From JADHUC01 sp964617665 (GTDB taxonomy: Bacteria > Planctomycetota > Planctomycetia > Pirellulales > Pirellulaceae): DNA of 8,767 bases. Each line of letters starts with the position of its first letter. The stretch's first letter is position 1. Both the position numbers and the translations under genes were made by a program. The notes below the pieces were generated by a model. It was given only the letters and a program-made list of their open reading frames with translations, was not told the DNA's origin and did no database searches. Below are positions 1 to 7,051 of this stretch, piece by piece. The stretch lies in contig CAZUAH010000576.1 in NCBI GenBank assembly GCA_964617665.1, positions 1 to 8,767 of the forward strand, given 5' to 3'.

Positions 1-1507
1 GTTCCGGCAGTTCGAAGCCCTTACGCCTTGGGATGTCGAGATAGCCGTTTGCCTCCTCGTCGCCGGGGAAGATCTCCTTTTCTGGATCCCATTTGATCGG
101 GCGTCCGAGCCAGCGGGCAATGTTGCCCAGATGGCACAGCGTGGCGACGCGATGGCCATTTTCAATGTTCATGATCGGGTCTTTGCGCGACTTCACGCAA
201 TCGTAGAAATTCTGCATGTGGTTGTCGCTCTCGTAGACGCGGATCGCATCGGACGGAAGCGGATCCTTGTCAAGCCCCTCCGGCTTGCACTCGTAGCCTC
301 CGCGAATGATCGTGATTTCTCCCTTGTCGCCGATGAACGTCGCGCCGCCGCCCACGCGGGAATTGTAGGAGCTGAGCGTCAACACGACGCCGTTGGCATA
401 CTTGTAGTTGATGATGGGCCTGCTACAGATCGCATCGCCGTAATCGAGCTTATCCGGCTTGTCGTAAACCACGGTCTTCATCTTCTCGGCCGGATCGACC
501 CAGATTTCGACCGGACCGGTGTCGTCCGTATCGAGGGCCCACTGGACCATGCTCAAGCCGTGGCAGCCCCAATTCAAGAGTTCGCCGCCCGAATAGGGCC
601 GGAACGACATCCAGCCCGGGCCAATGGCCGTTTGTTCGGCCGGTTGGGGTTTGAAAGTCAGGTCGTGCCCCCAGGGGGCACGCATCGAATCGAGATTGCC
701 GAGGTTGGACTCGTGAGAATCGCGCGACAACTGGAAATTGAGTCTACAGGGCTCATAGGGGACGCGCGACAAATAGAGATTAACGTTGTAGGGCACAACT
801 TCATTCGGCCCGCACCAGCGATCCCAATCGAGCCCCACTGGAATCGGTTGCTCCGGGAAGTTGCACTCGTAGGGGCTGGGGAAGTTGTAGGCGATGATCT
901 TCTGTATCTTGCCGATGCGGCCATTGCGGATCAGTTCCACCGCTCTGCGAGTTTTGGCGTTGGATCGCTGCTGTTCGCCGGTCTGGAAGACGCGTTTGTA
1001 CTTGCGGACGGCCTCGACCATCACGCGTCCTTCGCGAATGGTGTGCGAAAGAGGTTGTTCGCCGTACATGTCCTTGCCCGCCTGGGCGGCGTGGATGCAG
1101 GGTAGGTAGTGCTGGTGCTCGGGCGTGGCGTAGACGACGACGTCCACGTCCTTGCGTTCCAGCATCTTGCGATAGTCCTGGTACGGCTCCGCCTTGTAGT
1201 GCTTGGCCCATTGCTTGGCGCGGGTCAAGTTGTAGTCGGAGACGGCGACGATTCTCGCTTCCGCCGGCGGCGCGCCCTGTGCCCCCAGTCCCGTCTGCAA
1301 TTGCGAGTTGCGACGACCGCACCCGATAATCCCTACACCGATCCGTTCGTTGGGGCTTACGTCCTGCTTGTTGATCACGAGGGGCCCCGGCGTTGGTTTC
1401 CGATTGCTTTGCGACGGGGAGCATCCCGGCAGAGCGATGCCTGCCGCGGCTGCGCCTAACGCTCCGCCCAGCAGTCGACGTCGCGAGATCTTTCTATCAA
1501 CGGTCAT
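1..1507 (-). CDS. Tat-exported Gfo/Idh/MocA family oxidoreductase-like protein (3' end cut by window edge)
   Basis: Read by hand on the minus strand from ATG at 1507, giving 502 residues with no stop before the window edge. The last visible residues (RRKGFELPE) look close to the natural C-terminus. GGAG lies 6 nt before the ATG. The N-terminus has a Tat motif (SRRRLLG, residues 8-14), a hydrophobic stretch, and LPGC at 26-29, a possible lipobox, so it may be a membrane-anchored lipoprotein. A Rossmann NAD(P) fold follows, with GVGIIGCG at 57-64 and ATPEHQH at 128-134. The C-terminal part has the family's WGCH region. Family members oxidise or reduce sugar or cyclitol hydroxyls. Here the usual E-K-P is E-Q-P (Gln151) and the usual D-x3-H is N-x3-H (Asn312, His316), so normal dehydrogenase activity is doubtful. 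It is the last visible gene of the four-gene run, 107 bp after an aminotransferase. Family assignment is firm; activity and substrate are unknown. Confidence 0.93.
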   Translation of the reverse strand, partial: MTVDRKISRRRLLGGALGAAAAGIALPGCSPSQSNRKPTPGPLVINKQDVSPNERIGVGIIGCGRRNSQLQTGLGAQGAPPAEARIVAVSDYNLTRAKQWAKHYKAEPYQDYRKMLERKDVDVVVYATPEHQHYLPCIHAAQAGKDMYGEQPLSHTIREGRVMVEAVRKYKRVFQTGEQQRSNAKTRRAVELIRNGRIGKIQKIIAYNFPSPYECNFPEQPIPVGLDWDRWCGPNEVVPYNVNLYLSRVPYEPCRLNFQLSRDSHESNLGNLDSMRAPWGHDLTFKPQPAEQTAIGPGWMSFRPYSGGELLNWGCHGLSMVQWALDTDDTGPVEIWVDPAEKMKTVVYDKPDKLDYGDAICSRPIINYKYANGVVLTLSSYNSRVGGGATFIGDKGEITIIRGGYECKPEGLDKDPLPSDAIRVYESDNHMQNFYDCVKSRKDPIMNIENGHRVATLCHLGNIARWLGRPIKWDPEKEIFPGDEEANGYLDIPRRKGFELPE

Positions 1508-1540
1508 TGAAATCTCCGCACTTACTTTTCGTTTTGAACA

Positions 1541-1558
1541 TTCGTGCTTTGAGTTTTG
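1541..1558 (-). repeat. Copy 1 of degenerate leader motif
   Basis: Eighteen bases upstream of the oxidoreductase-like gene match 6036-6053 at 15 of 18 positions, the second copy being upstream of the first aminotransferase gene. The flanks continue with A-rich, CGAA-containing text on the minus strand. I recall similar degenerate GAAACxCGAAGC-type text between genes in Pirellulales genomes. Function is unknown. Confidence 0.4.
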
Positions 1559-1581
1559 GATTCCGTGCTTTCGAACCTCGG

Positions 1582-1601
1582 TCCCAAGCTCCAGCTTGGG
1601 A
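1582..1601. repeat. Short palindrome after the third aminotransferase gene
   Basis: TCCCAAGCT and AGCTTGGGA form a perfect 9-bp stem around a 2-base centre. It starts 14 bases past the stop codon of the aminotransferase gene at 1615. There is no T-run after it on the minus strand, so it is not a classic intrinsic terminator. It resembles dispersed intergenic palindromes with a CCCAAGCT/AGCTTGGG core that I remember from planctomycetes. It may be a mobile REP-like element or a 3' mRNA-stabilising hairpin. Confidence 0.6.
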
Positions 1602-1614
1602 ACCACTTTAGCCT

Positions 1615-2970
1615 TCAGCCCACCTTCGCCAATGCGGCGCTGTGGGCTTGGATTCTGCGGACCGCTTCGACGATGTGATCGGTGTCGCTGGGTTCGCCGA
1701 GAAGCAGAGTCTGGGACAGCCCGACGGTCGTCTCGCAGACTTGCTTGTTGCCTTTCAGTTCGTCAAAGCTGTCACGATAGGCTTTCAGCCGTTCGGCCGA
1801 GAACAAACGCTGGAAGCCCCGCGAGTTGATCGCCTGGTCGAGCAGGCCATCGAAGTACTGTTCGCGATAGCCACTGCTGGATGGGATACCTTCCGCGCGA
1901 AGGGCCCTTTGAAAGTTGCTGCGTGATAGGCCATGGAATCCGTCTGGGTTGTAGCGGAACGCGTAGAGATGCCAAACAGGGGGGCTGTTTTCCGGCAGAC
2001 GCACCGGCTCGACTCCGGGGATCTCCCGCAACCCGGCCGTAATCCGATCGGCGTTCTTACGCCGCAGTTCGGTGTCGGTGAGGAGTTTGTCGACTTGCTG
2101 CCGAAGCATTCTGCCCTGGTAGTGGGTCATCCGATAGTTGAGTCCGCGACTGAAGCAGCCGCTGCCCTTGAATTCCCCGTACCCACGCCCGCAGTTATGG
2201 TAGGAGCGGGCGCGATCCAACAGTTCCTGGCTGGTGCCGGTGACGGCCCCGCCTTCGCCGGAGGGAATGTGCTTGGAGTTCTGGAAGCTGAAGCAGCCCA
2301 GATCGGCCAGCGTGCCACACTTGCGGCCTTTGTACTCGGCCAGCCACGCCTGACACGCATCCTCGACGACGACGAGGTTGTGCTTCTTGGCGATCGCGTT
2401 GATGGGGTCCATGTCGCACGCCATACCGTAGATGTGAACCGGCAGGATAGCACGCGTGCGCTCGGTGATCCGGCTCTCGATCGAAGCCGGATCCATCGTT
2501 AGCGTGGCCGGATCCGTGTCGGCGAACACCGGCAGGGCCTTGTGCGCCAGCACCGCGTTATACGTTGCGATGAAGGTATAGGGGGAAACGATCACCTCGT
2601 CGCCGGCATCCACGCCCATTGTGTTCAGGGCGGTCAGTAGCGAGGTCGTGCCGCTGGCCGTGGCAACGCAGTCTTTGGCTCCGAGCAGTCCCGCGTAGGC
2701 TTTTTCGAAATCTCCCAAATGCCCGTCGACGCCGCCGGTTGACCATCGGCCGCTACGCAGCACCTCGACGATTTGAGGCTCCCATGACTCGTCCCATTGC
2801 GGCCATTTCGGCCAACCGCCCTTGTGCAAGGGTGTGCCCCCAAGTGCGGCCGGCTTGTCAGCCGCAGCGGCGAAAACTATCGGACTTGCGCCTGCGCCCA
2901 GGCAGGCCAATGCTGCGGAACCTGCCGCTGTGTTCCGGACAAATTCACGTCGTGTCAGATCCTTTTTCAT
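1615..2970 (-). CDS. Tat-exported DegT/DnrJ/EryC1/StrS family aminotransferase (paralogue 3)
   Basis: A 451-residue PLP-dependent fold-type I aminotransferase homologue. ATG at 2970 follows GGGAG at a spacing of 10. The Tat motif TRREFVR (residues 6-12) precedes a hydrophobic stretch ending near AAAADK (35-39). The mature part opens with AALGGTPLHKGG (41-52), like the LxxxGGxPxR start of inosose and AHBA-type members. SGTTS (106-110) should hold the PLP phosphate, Asp204 in VEDACQAW the pyridine nitrogen, and Lys233 in FSFQNSKHIPSGEGG forms the Schiff base. NYRM (278-281) is the conserved region contacting the active site. All catalytic residues seem present, so it is probably active, moving an amino group from a donor such as Glu or Gln to a keto cyclitol or sugar. 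Export by Tat suits a protein folded with its cofactor. The extra Tat leader is unlike the well-studied cytosolic relatives. The substrate is unknown. Confidence 0.93.
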   Translation of the reverse strand: MKKDLTRREFVRNTAAGSAALACLGAGASPIVFAAAADKPAALGGTPLHKGGWPKWPQWDESWEPQIVEVLRSGRWSTGGVDGHLGDFEKAYAGLLGAKDCVATASGTTSLLTALNTMGVDAGDEVIVSPYTFIATYNAVLAHKALPVFADTDPATLTMDPASIESRITERTRAILPVHIYGMACDMDPINAIAKKHNLVVVEDACQAWLAEYKGRKCGTLADLGCFSFQNSKHIPSGEGGAVTGTSQELLDRARSYHNCGRGYGEFKGSGCFSRGLNYRMTHYQGRMLRQQVDKLLTDTELRRKNADRITAGLREIPGVEPVRLPENSPPVWHLYAFRYNPDGFHGLSRSNFQRALRAEGIPSSSGYREQYFDGLLDQAINSRGFQRLFSAERLKAYRDSFDELKGNKQVCETTVGLSQTLLLGEPSDTDHIVEAVRRIQAHSAALAKVG

Positions 2971-3054
2971 GTCATTGGTTCTCCCAGGCTATGAGGGAGC
3001 GTTTCCCCTCAGGAGTTGACGGAGATGGCTGGTCTTTGGGTTTCTATCGTCGTC

Positions 3055-3131
3055 GGGTGGCTGGGGTCGAGTGAAACGAGCCCCCAGTGTTTTAGGCCTG
3101 GGGGCTCACTGTCGTTCGACCCCAGCCACCC
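3055..3131. repeat. Long imperfect inverted repeat between aminotransferase genes 2 and 3
   Basis: The outer arms 3055-3070 and 3116-3131 pair perfectly over 16 bp (GGGTGGCTGGGGTCGA and its complement). The inner arms 3078-3087 and 3098-3107 pair over 10 bp. An internal mismatch bubble and a 10-base loop complete a hairpin of about 77 bases. It lies 50 bases past the stop of the gene at 3182 and 84 bases before the ATG at 2970. No T-run follows. The GGGTGGCTGGGGTCGA text resembles a dispersed palindrome I associate with Pirellulales genomes, so a REP/MITE-like origin is likely. It could also stabilise the upstream mRNA end or reduce read-through. Confidence 0.75.
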
Positions 3132-3181
3132 AGCCGCATTTTCACTTTTGAGTTACTCGTCTTCTAGGTTTCTGTCATCGC

Positions 3182-4537
3182 CTACGCCGTCCTCATGGCC
3201 GTATAGACCTTGCGGATGGCCGCGATGATGTCTTTCACATCGTCGTCGGTAAAGTTGGGGTCCATGATCACGCCGGCATGGCGTCCCAGGATGTCGATGG
3301 TGCGCGGGCAGGTGTCTGCTCCGTATTGGATCGCCTTGCCCTCCGGGCTAGTGAACGAAGGCCAGTCGGGATGGATCGTAACCTTGTTTTCGATTCGCGG
3401 GTTACTTGGCAGGATGACCGAGCCGCCGGGTCCCCTGGCGGCAATTCCCTCGGCCCGCATCGCCCGCTGGAACCGATTGCACCGCTCGCGCGTGCCGTGA
3501 TCCAGAAAGACCGTCACGCCCAAGTCGCCCTCAACGTCCGGCGTCTTGCGTAACTTCAGACCCGGCAAGTCGGCGATGCCCTCTCGCACCTTCTTGGCAT
3601 TCTCTCGGAGGCCACTACAGATCGTCTCGAGCTTCTGCAACTGGCCTTTCAGGACCGCGCCGGTAAACTCGTTCATGCGGAAGTTGCACGAAGCGAAGGC
3701 CGCCATCAGGCCGCCACCAAGCGATTCCTTGTAGGGCGAGCGGATCACGCCTACGTCGTGGAAGCGGACGGCTCGCTCGAACAGTTCCCCATCGCTGGTC
3801 GTCACAGCACCGCCTTCGCCCGATGTGATGCTCTTGCTAAGTTGGAAGCTGTTGATGCCGATGTCGCCGATCGAGCCGACGTATTTTCCCTTGTACTTTC
3901 CGCCGAGGCATTGGGCGCAGTCTTCCAGCACGCGGAGCTTGTGCTTGCGCGCGATCTCGAGGATCGGGTCCATGTCGGCCGTGGTTCCCTGCAGATGGAC
4001 GGCGATGATCGCCTTGGTGCGCGGCGTGATTTTCGCCTCAATCCTGCTGACATCGATATTGAACGAGTCGTCGACCTCGACGAAAACCGGCAGACCTCCC
4101 GCAAGTACGATCGCATCGTAGTCGGCGTACCAAGTCCAAGCGGGTAGAATGACCTCGTCGCCCGGCCCGATTTCCAACGCCGCCACAGCCGTGTACAGGG
4201 CCGTAGTGCCCGACGTCACGCCGATGGCATTCTTGACGCCAATGTGCTTTGCGTATGCCTGCTCGAACTGGAGGACCTTCGACTCTGCGCCTCGCCAGCG
4301 GAAGGGAGCTTTCGACTCGAGGACCTCGATCAGCTCTTTCTTCTCGACGTCGTCGTAAAACTGAGGCCCATAGGGCCGATAACTGAGCTGGCCCTTCCGT
4401 ATCGGCGTGCCCCCGTCGATTGCCAGCTTCGCCTTGTCATCGGCGGCGGCCCCCGCAGATCCCGCGACGATCGACGCGGCACCTGCGGCTCCAACGGTTG
4501 CCAGGAACTGGCGACGGCTCTTAATTGGTTTATTCAT
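3182..4537 (-). CDS. Tat-exported DegT/DnrJ/EryC1/StrS family aminotransferase (paralogue 2)
   Basis: A 451-residue member of the same PLP family. ATG at 4537 has only a weak purine-rich AAAGAA upstream. The Tat motif SRRQFLA (7-13) is followed by an Ala/Gly-rich hydrophobic stretch with a likely cleavage site near AGSAGAAAD (25-33). The mature start LAIDGGTPIRKG (38-49) is a clear form of the LxxxGGxPxR motif. SGTTA (109-113), Asp206 in LEDCAQ and Lys235 in NSFQLSKSITSGEGG are the phosphate-binding, ring-nitrogen and Schiff-base positions, so the active site looks intact. NFRM is at 285-288. The C-terminal third (RGPGGSVILPSNP, about 368-380) differs strongly from the other two copies, which suggests a different substrate or a heteromeric role. 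In this family active sites form at dimer interfaces, so mixed dimers are possible. It is the second gene of the run, 118 bp after paralogue 1. The reaction is inferred from the family only. Confidence 0.93.
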   Translation of the reverse strand: MNKPIKSRRQFLATVGAAGAASIVAGSAGAAADDKAKLAIDGGTPIRKGQLSYRPYGPQFYDDVEKKELIEVLESKAPFRWRGAESKVLQFEQAYAKHIGVKNAIGVTSGTTALYTAVAALEIGPGDEVILPAWTWYADYDAIVLAGGLPVFVEVDDSFNIDVSRIEAKITPRTKAIIAVHLQGTTADMDPILEIARKHKLRVLEDCAQCLGGKYKGKYVGSIGDIGINSFQLSKSITSGEGGAVTTSDGELFERAVRFHDVGVIRSPYKESLGGGLMAAFASCNFRMNEFTGAVLKGQLQKLETICSGLRENAKKVREGIADLPGLKLRKTPDVEGDLGVTVFLDHGTRERCNRFQRAMRAEGIAARGPGGSVILPSNPRIENKVTIHPDWPSFTSPEGKAIQYGADTCPRTIDILGRHAGVIMDPNFTDDDVKDIIAAIRKVYTAMRTA

Positions 4538-4564
4538 CGGATTGTTCTTTCATTTGTTTGTTCA

Positions 4565-4636
4565 ACCCGCAGCCGGAGGCGGGTGTTGCCGGTGGATGAT
4601 CCATGCCGCTTCCCGCCTACGCCTCCGGCTGCGGGT
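4565..4636. repeat. Inverted repeat between aminotransferase genes 1 and 2
   Basis: ACCCGCAGCCGGAGGCG at 4565-4581 is perfectly complementary, in inverted order, to 4620-4636 (17 bp). The 38-base centre includes a further CCCGCC/GGCGGG-type match. It starts 19 bases after the stop of the gene at 4656 and ends 27 bases before the ATG at 4537, so it fills most of the short intergenic gap. There is no T-run. It is either a dispersed REP-like element or a folded mRNA spacer within the run. Its sequence class differs from the palindromes at 1582 and 3055. Confidence 0.7.
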
Positions 4637-4655
4637 CAAACGACTCGCTCGCGTC

Positions 4656-5972
4656 TCACGCCGCGTAGTGACGTGCCACTTTCTGAATGGCTTCCGCCAC
4701 GCCGAGGACGTACTCTTCGGTCATGTATTCCTTGATGTGTACGCGGATACCCTCGACCAGCATCGACTCCGCGTTGGGACATTTGTGCTTGGTGAAGTCC
4801 ATATCGGTCAGGCCCATCTCCTTAACCGGCCAACGTCCGGCGAAGAAAGCGTGGTTCTGGAAAACGGATTCGCCATAGAGGGGTACCTTGATGTATCCGC
4901 CAGACACCGAGGCTCCTTCGGCCACCAGCGCCCTGGTGAATACCGAGCGGTTGCACTTCAGTTGTTCGGGTACTACGCGGAACATGTAGAACCAACAGAC
5001 GTGGCGATCCTCCGGATGGACCTCGTGGGGAATGACGCCCGGTAGACCGGAGATCTTCTCGGTGAGCAGTCTTCCCAGTTTGGCCCTCTTGGTAGCGATC
5101 TCTTCAAGACGTGTAATCTGGGCAGCCGCGAATCCTGCCTGCAGTTCGCTCATACGGTAGTTGGTGGCGAACATGGGGAATTCCCGCTTGCCGGTCCGGC
5201 TAGCACCCTTGTCTCCAAATGGCTGTAGCAAGGACCCGAATCGCTCGTCACTGGTTGCAACCATGCCGCCGTCGCCAGTGGTGATATGCTTAGAATTCTG
5301 GAGCGAGAAACATGCGAAGTCTCCCACGGTGCCAATTGGCTGGCCGCGGTATTTGGCCCCCCAAGCCTGGCAGCAGTCCTCGATCAAGATCAACTTGTGG
5401 CGGTCGGCCAGGGCTCTGAGCGCGTCCATATCGCAGGGGTTGCCAGCCAGATGGACCGCGATGATCGCCTTGGTTTTCGGCGTAATTCGCCGCTCGACAT
5501 CCGCCACGTCCAGATTGTAGGTGGCTTTGCCAAGGTCGGCGAACACGGGCACGGCCTGTTGGTAGATGACACCAATCACGGTCCCGATGTCCGTAACGGG
5601 CGATGTGATCACCTCGTCCCCCATACCGATACCGGCCGCTCCAACGGCCGTGTGAATCGCGGCGGTCCCGGACGAACAGGTGTGTGCGTACTTCAGCGGA
5701 CAGAATTCCTGGAACCGCTTCTTGAACAGTTCGGTCTGCGGACCCTTCCAGTAGAACATCGTGTTTTGCTGAAGCGTCTCCTCAAGCTGCCTGAGTTCAG
5801 GCTCGCCCCAGCGAGGTGTCGCAGAACATCTCACCTTGACGGCCTTCTCGCCGCCATCTGCGGCCAGCTTCGAACCGGACGTCTGGGCCGCCCTTCCGAT
5901 TGCACCAGCCACTACCAAACCGGACGCGCCAGCAACGAACTGGCGCCGCGACATGGAGTTCTTTTCACTCAT
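4656..5972 (-). CDS. Tat-exported DegT/DnrJ/EryC1/StrS family aminotransferase (paralogue 1)
   Basis: A 438-residue PLP aminotransferase homologue and the first gene of the run. I chose ATG at 5972 because GGAGG at 5981-5985 sits 8 bases before it. An in-frame TTG at 5978 is only 2 bases from that site and is less likely. The Tat motif SRRQFVA (8-14) is followed by a hydrophobic run to about residue 29. The mature start is LAADGGEKAVKV (36-47). SSGTA (100-104), Asp199 in IEDCCQAW and Lys228 in FSLQNSKHITTGDGG give an apparently complete PLP site; NYRM is at 271-274. The cysteine pair at 200-201 beside the aspartate is a small oddity. It is diverged from the other two copies along its whole length, so the duplication is old. 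It probably aminates a keto cyclitol, sugar or similar compound outside the cytoplasm; the donor and acceptor cannot be told from sequence. Confidence 0.93.
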   Translation of the reverse strand: MSEKNSMSRRQFVAGASGLVVAGAIGRAAQTSGSKLAADGGEKAVKVRCSATPRWGEPELRQLEETLQQNTMFYWKGPQTELFKKRFQEFCPLKYAHTCSSGTAAIHTAVGAAGIGMGDEVITSPVTDIGTVIGVIYQQAVPVFADLGKATYNLDVADVERRITPKTKAIIAVHLAGNPCDMDALRALADRHKLILIEDCCQAWGAKYRGQPIGTVGDFACFSLQNSKHITTGDGGMVATSDERFGSLLQPFGDKGASRTGKREFPMFATNYRMSELQAGFAAAQITRLEEIATKRAKLGRLLTEKISGLPGVIPHEVHPEDRHVCWFYMFRVVPEQLKCNRSVFTRALVAEGASVSGGYIKVPLYGESVFQNHAFFAGRWPVKEMGLTDMDFTKHKCPNAESMLVEGIRVHIKEYMTEEYVLGVAEAIQKVARHYAA

Positions 5973-5980
5973 GTTCAAAT

Positions 5981-5985
5981 CCTCC
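5981..5985 (-). promoter_or_regulatory. Ribosome binding site that decides the start of aminotransferase 1
   Basis: GGAGG on the minus strand is spaced 8 bases from ATG at 5972 but only 2 bases from the in-frame TTG at 5978. This supports the ATG, shortening the protein by two residues against a TTG call. Confidence 0.7.
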
Positions 5986-6035
5986 AGTTTTCGTCATTCA
6001 GATCTTGGATATCGTGTCTGTTTCGAGCTTCGGTT

Positions 6036-6053
6036 TTCGCGCTCCGAGTTTTG
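6036..6053 (-). repeat. Copy 2 of degenerate leader motif
   Basis: This matches 1541-1558 at 15 of 18 positions. On the minus strand, bases from about 6053 to 6001 read as loosely repeated units of about 14 bases containing CGAA or CGGA. It lies 64 bases before the first aminotransferase ATG. No clear -35/-10 pair was found for the run in 5973-6217, so its promoter is not located. Function is unknown. Confidence 0.4.
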
Positions 6054-6217
6054 AAAACGCAACGGCAATTGCGATCTTGCGTTGCCTCGTCTCGTGCCTG
6101 CAGTGTTTCAAAGGCGTAGGCGTGAAACTTGGGGCAAACCCATTCTTCGGGTGATTTAACAACCTGTAGGATAAGGCCAGAACACTGGACCTTCCAGCAC
6201 TATTATGCGAAATTCGT

Positions 6218-7051
6218 TTATCGTTTTGCGACATTCTGGCGGATACCCACTGAAACGCAATTAGACGCAATAGAGGGTGTTGGAGCGCAGATAGCACGGC
6301 TTTCTGGTTCATCTCTTCGTTCGTGCGCTCTATTACGCTCTATTGCGGCAGGGTACTGCACCGTATTTTGCAGCGCTCCGTGCATCGGATTTTGCAGCGC
6401 CTTCTCGAAATGCTCGTCCGTCACCTGCAGGTAGTGTTTCTTCGCTACCTGGATCGAGTTGCCGAGCCACGCACAAACGACGTGAGACGGGAAGCGCTCC
6501 TCCAGTTCAGTTTGAAGACTGCTCCGTAGATTCTGGAATACCTTGGGCCACACATCCAGGCCGGCACGTTTGATGATTGTTTTCATTCTCGACCGGAAGT
6601 CTCCGCGGAACTCAATGAAGTACTCCCGCCCCGGTTCGGCCGCGTGCCACGCCTCTTCCAAGTACGGGCGAAGCTCGGGAAAGATCGGCACCCACCTTGT
6701 AGCCTTCCCCTCGTGATGCTCGGTCTTCGGCGCGTGAACGAGGAATCTGTCCCGCCCCCAGTCAACGTCGCATAGACGAAGCTTCTGGACCTCTGACGGG
6801 CATCTGAGGCCACCGTATCGACACAACGCGAATGTCAGCCGCCACACACTATCGGGGCAGGCATCCAGCACCTTGACCGCCATGTCACGAGTCACAAAAA
6901 AGAACCGATCAGAGTTACCCTGTACCGACGCCTTCAATTTGGCGAATGGGTTCTTGGAGATCAACTCCCGGGCGACAGCATCCTCAAAGAACTGCTTTGC
7001 GTGACAGATGCGCTTTCGCGTGGTGTCGGAACCAAGCCCTTCCCTTTGTAG
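6218..7051 (-). pseudogene. 5'-truncated tyrosine recombinase (phage-type integrase)
   Basis: The open frame runs from just after a TAG at 7145-7147 to TAA at 6218-6220, but recognisable integrase sequence starts only near 7051 (EGLGSDTTRKR, then AKQFFEDAV). There is no ATG, GTG or TTG in frame between that TAG and a TTG at 6964, and that TTG lacks a well-spaced ribosome site. The N-terminal arm-binding part and most of the core-binding part are missing, since relatives are usually about 350-420 residues. The catalytic half is present. Numbered from the TTG at 6964 it has Arg54 (GGLRCPSE), Lys80 (PKTEHHEGK), Gln144 and Arg147 (QNLRSS, in place of H-x-x-R), Asn169 (LGN, in place of LGH) and the nucleophile Tyr178 (KHYLQVTDEH). 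I remember QNLR and LGN as normal in planctomycete integrases, so these are probably lineage variants and not decay. The C-terminal tail repeats ALQN. Most likely it is a dead remnant; an unusual start cannot be fully excluded. Confidence 0.8.

Noticed and set aside
131..1105. Long plus-strand open frame (324 codons)
   Set aside because: It is antisense to the Gfo/Idh-like gene, whose minus-strand frame gives a coherent family protein over the whole stretch.
1933..2502. Plus-strand open frame of 189 codons inside aminotransferase 3
   Set aside because: It is the shadow of a GC-rich gene on the opposite strand and has no recognisable motifs of its own.
3055..3131. Intrinsic terminator
   Set aside because: The hairpin is strong but no T-run follows on either strand, so I call it a repeat and not a terminator.
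5286..6119. Plus-strand open frame of 277 codons across aminotransferase 1
   Set aside because: It is antisense to a gene with a clear PLP active site, and its product resembles no family.
5973..6217. Promoter or tRNA upstream of the aminotransferase run
   Set aside because: No acceptable -35/-10 pair and no cloverleaf could be found by eye, so neither is called.
6360..6402. Direct repeat ATTTTGCAGCGC, two copies
   Set aside because: It lies within the integrase tail, where it encodes ALQN twice. It is short, only two copies, and better read as a small coding duplication than an att site or CRISPR.
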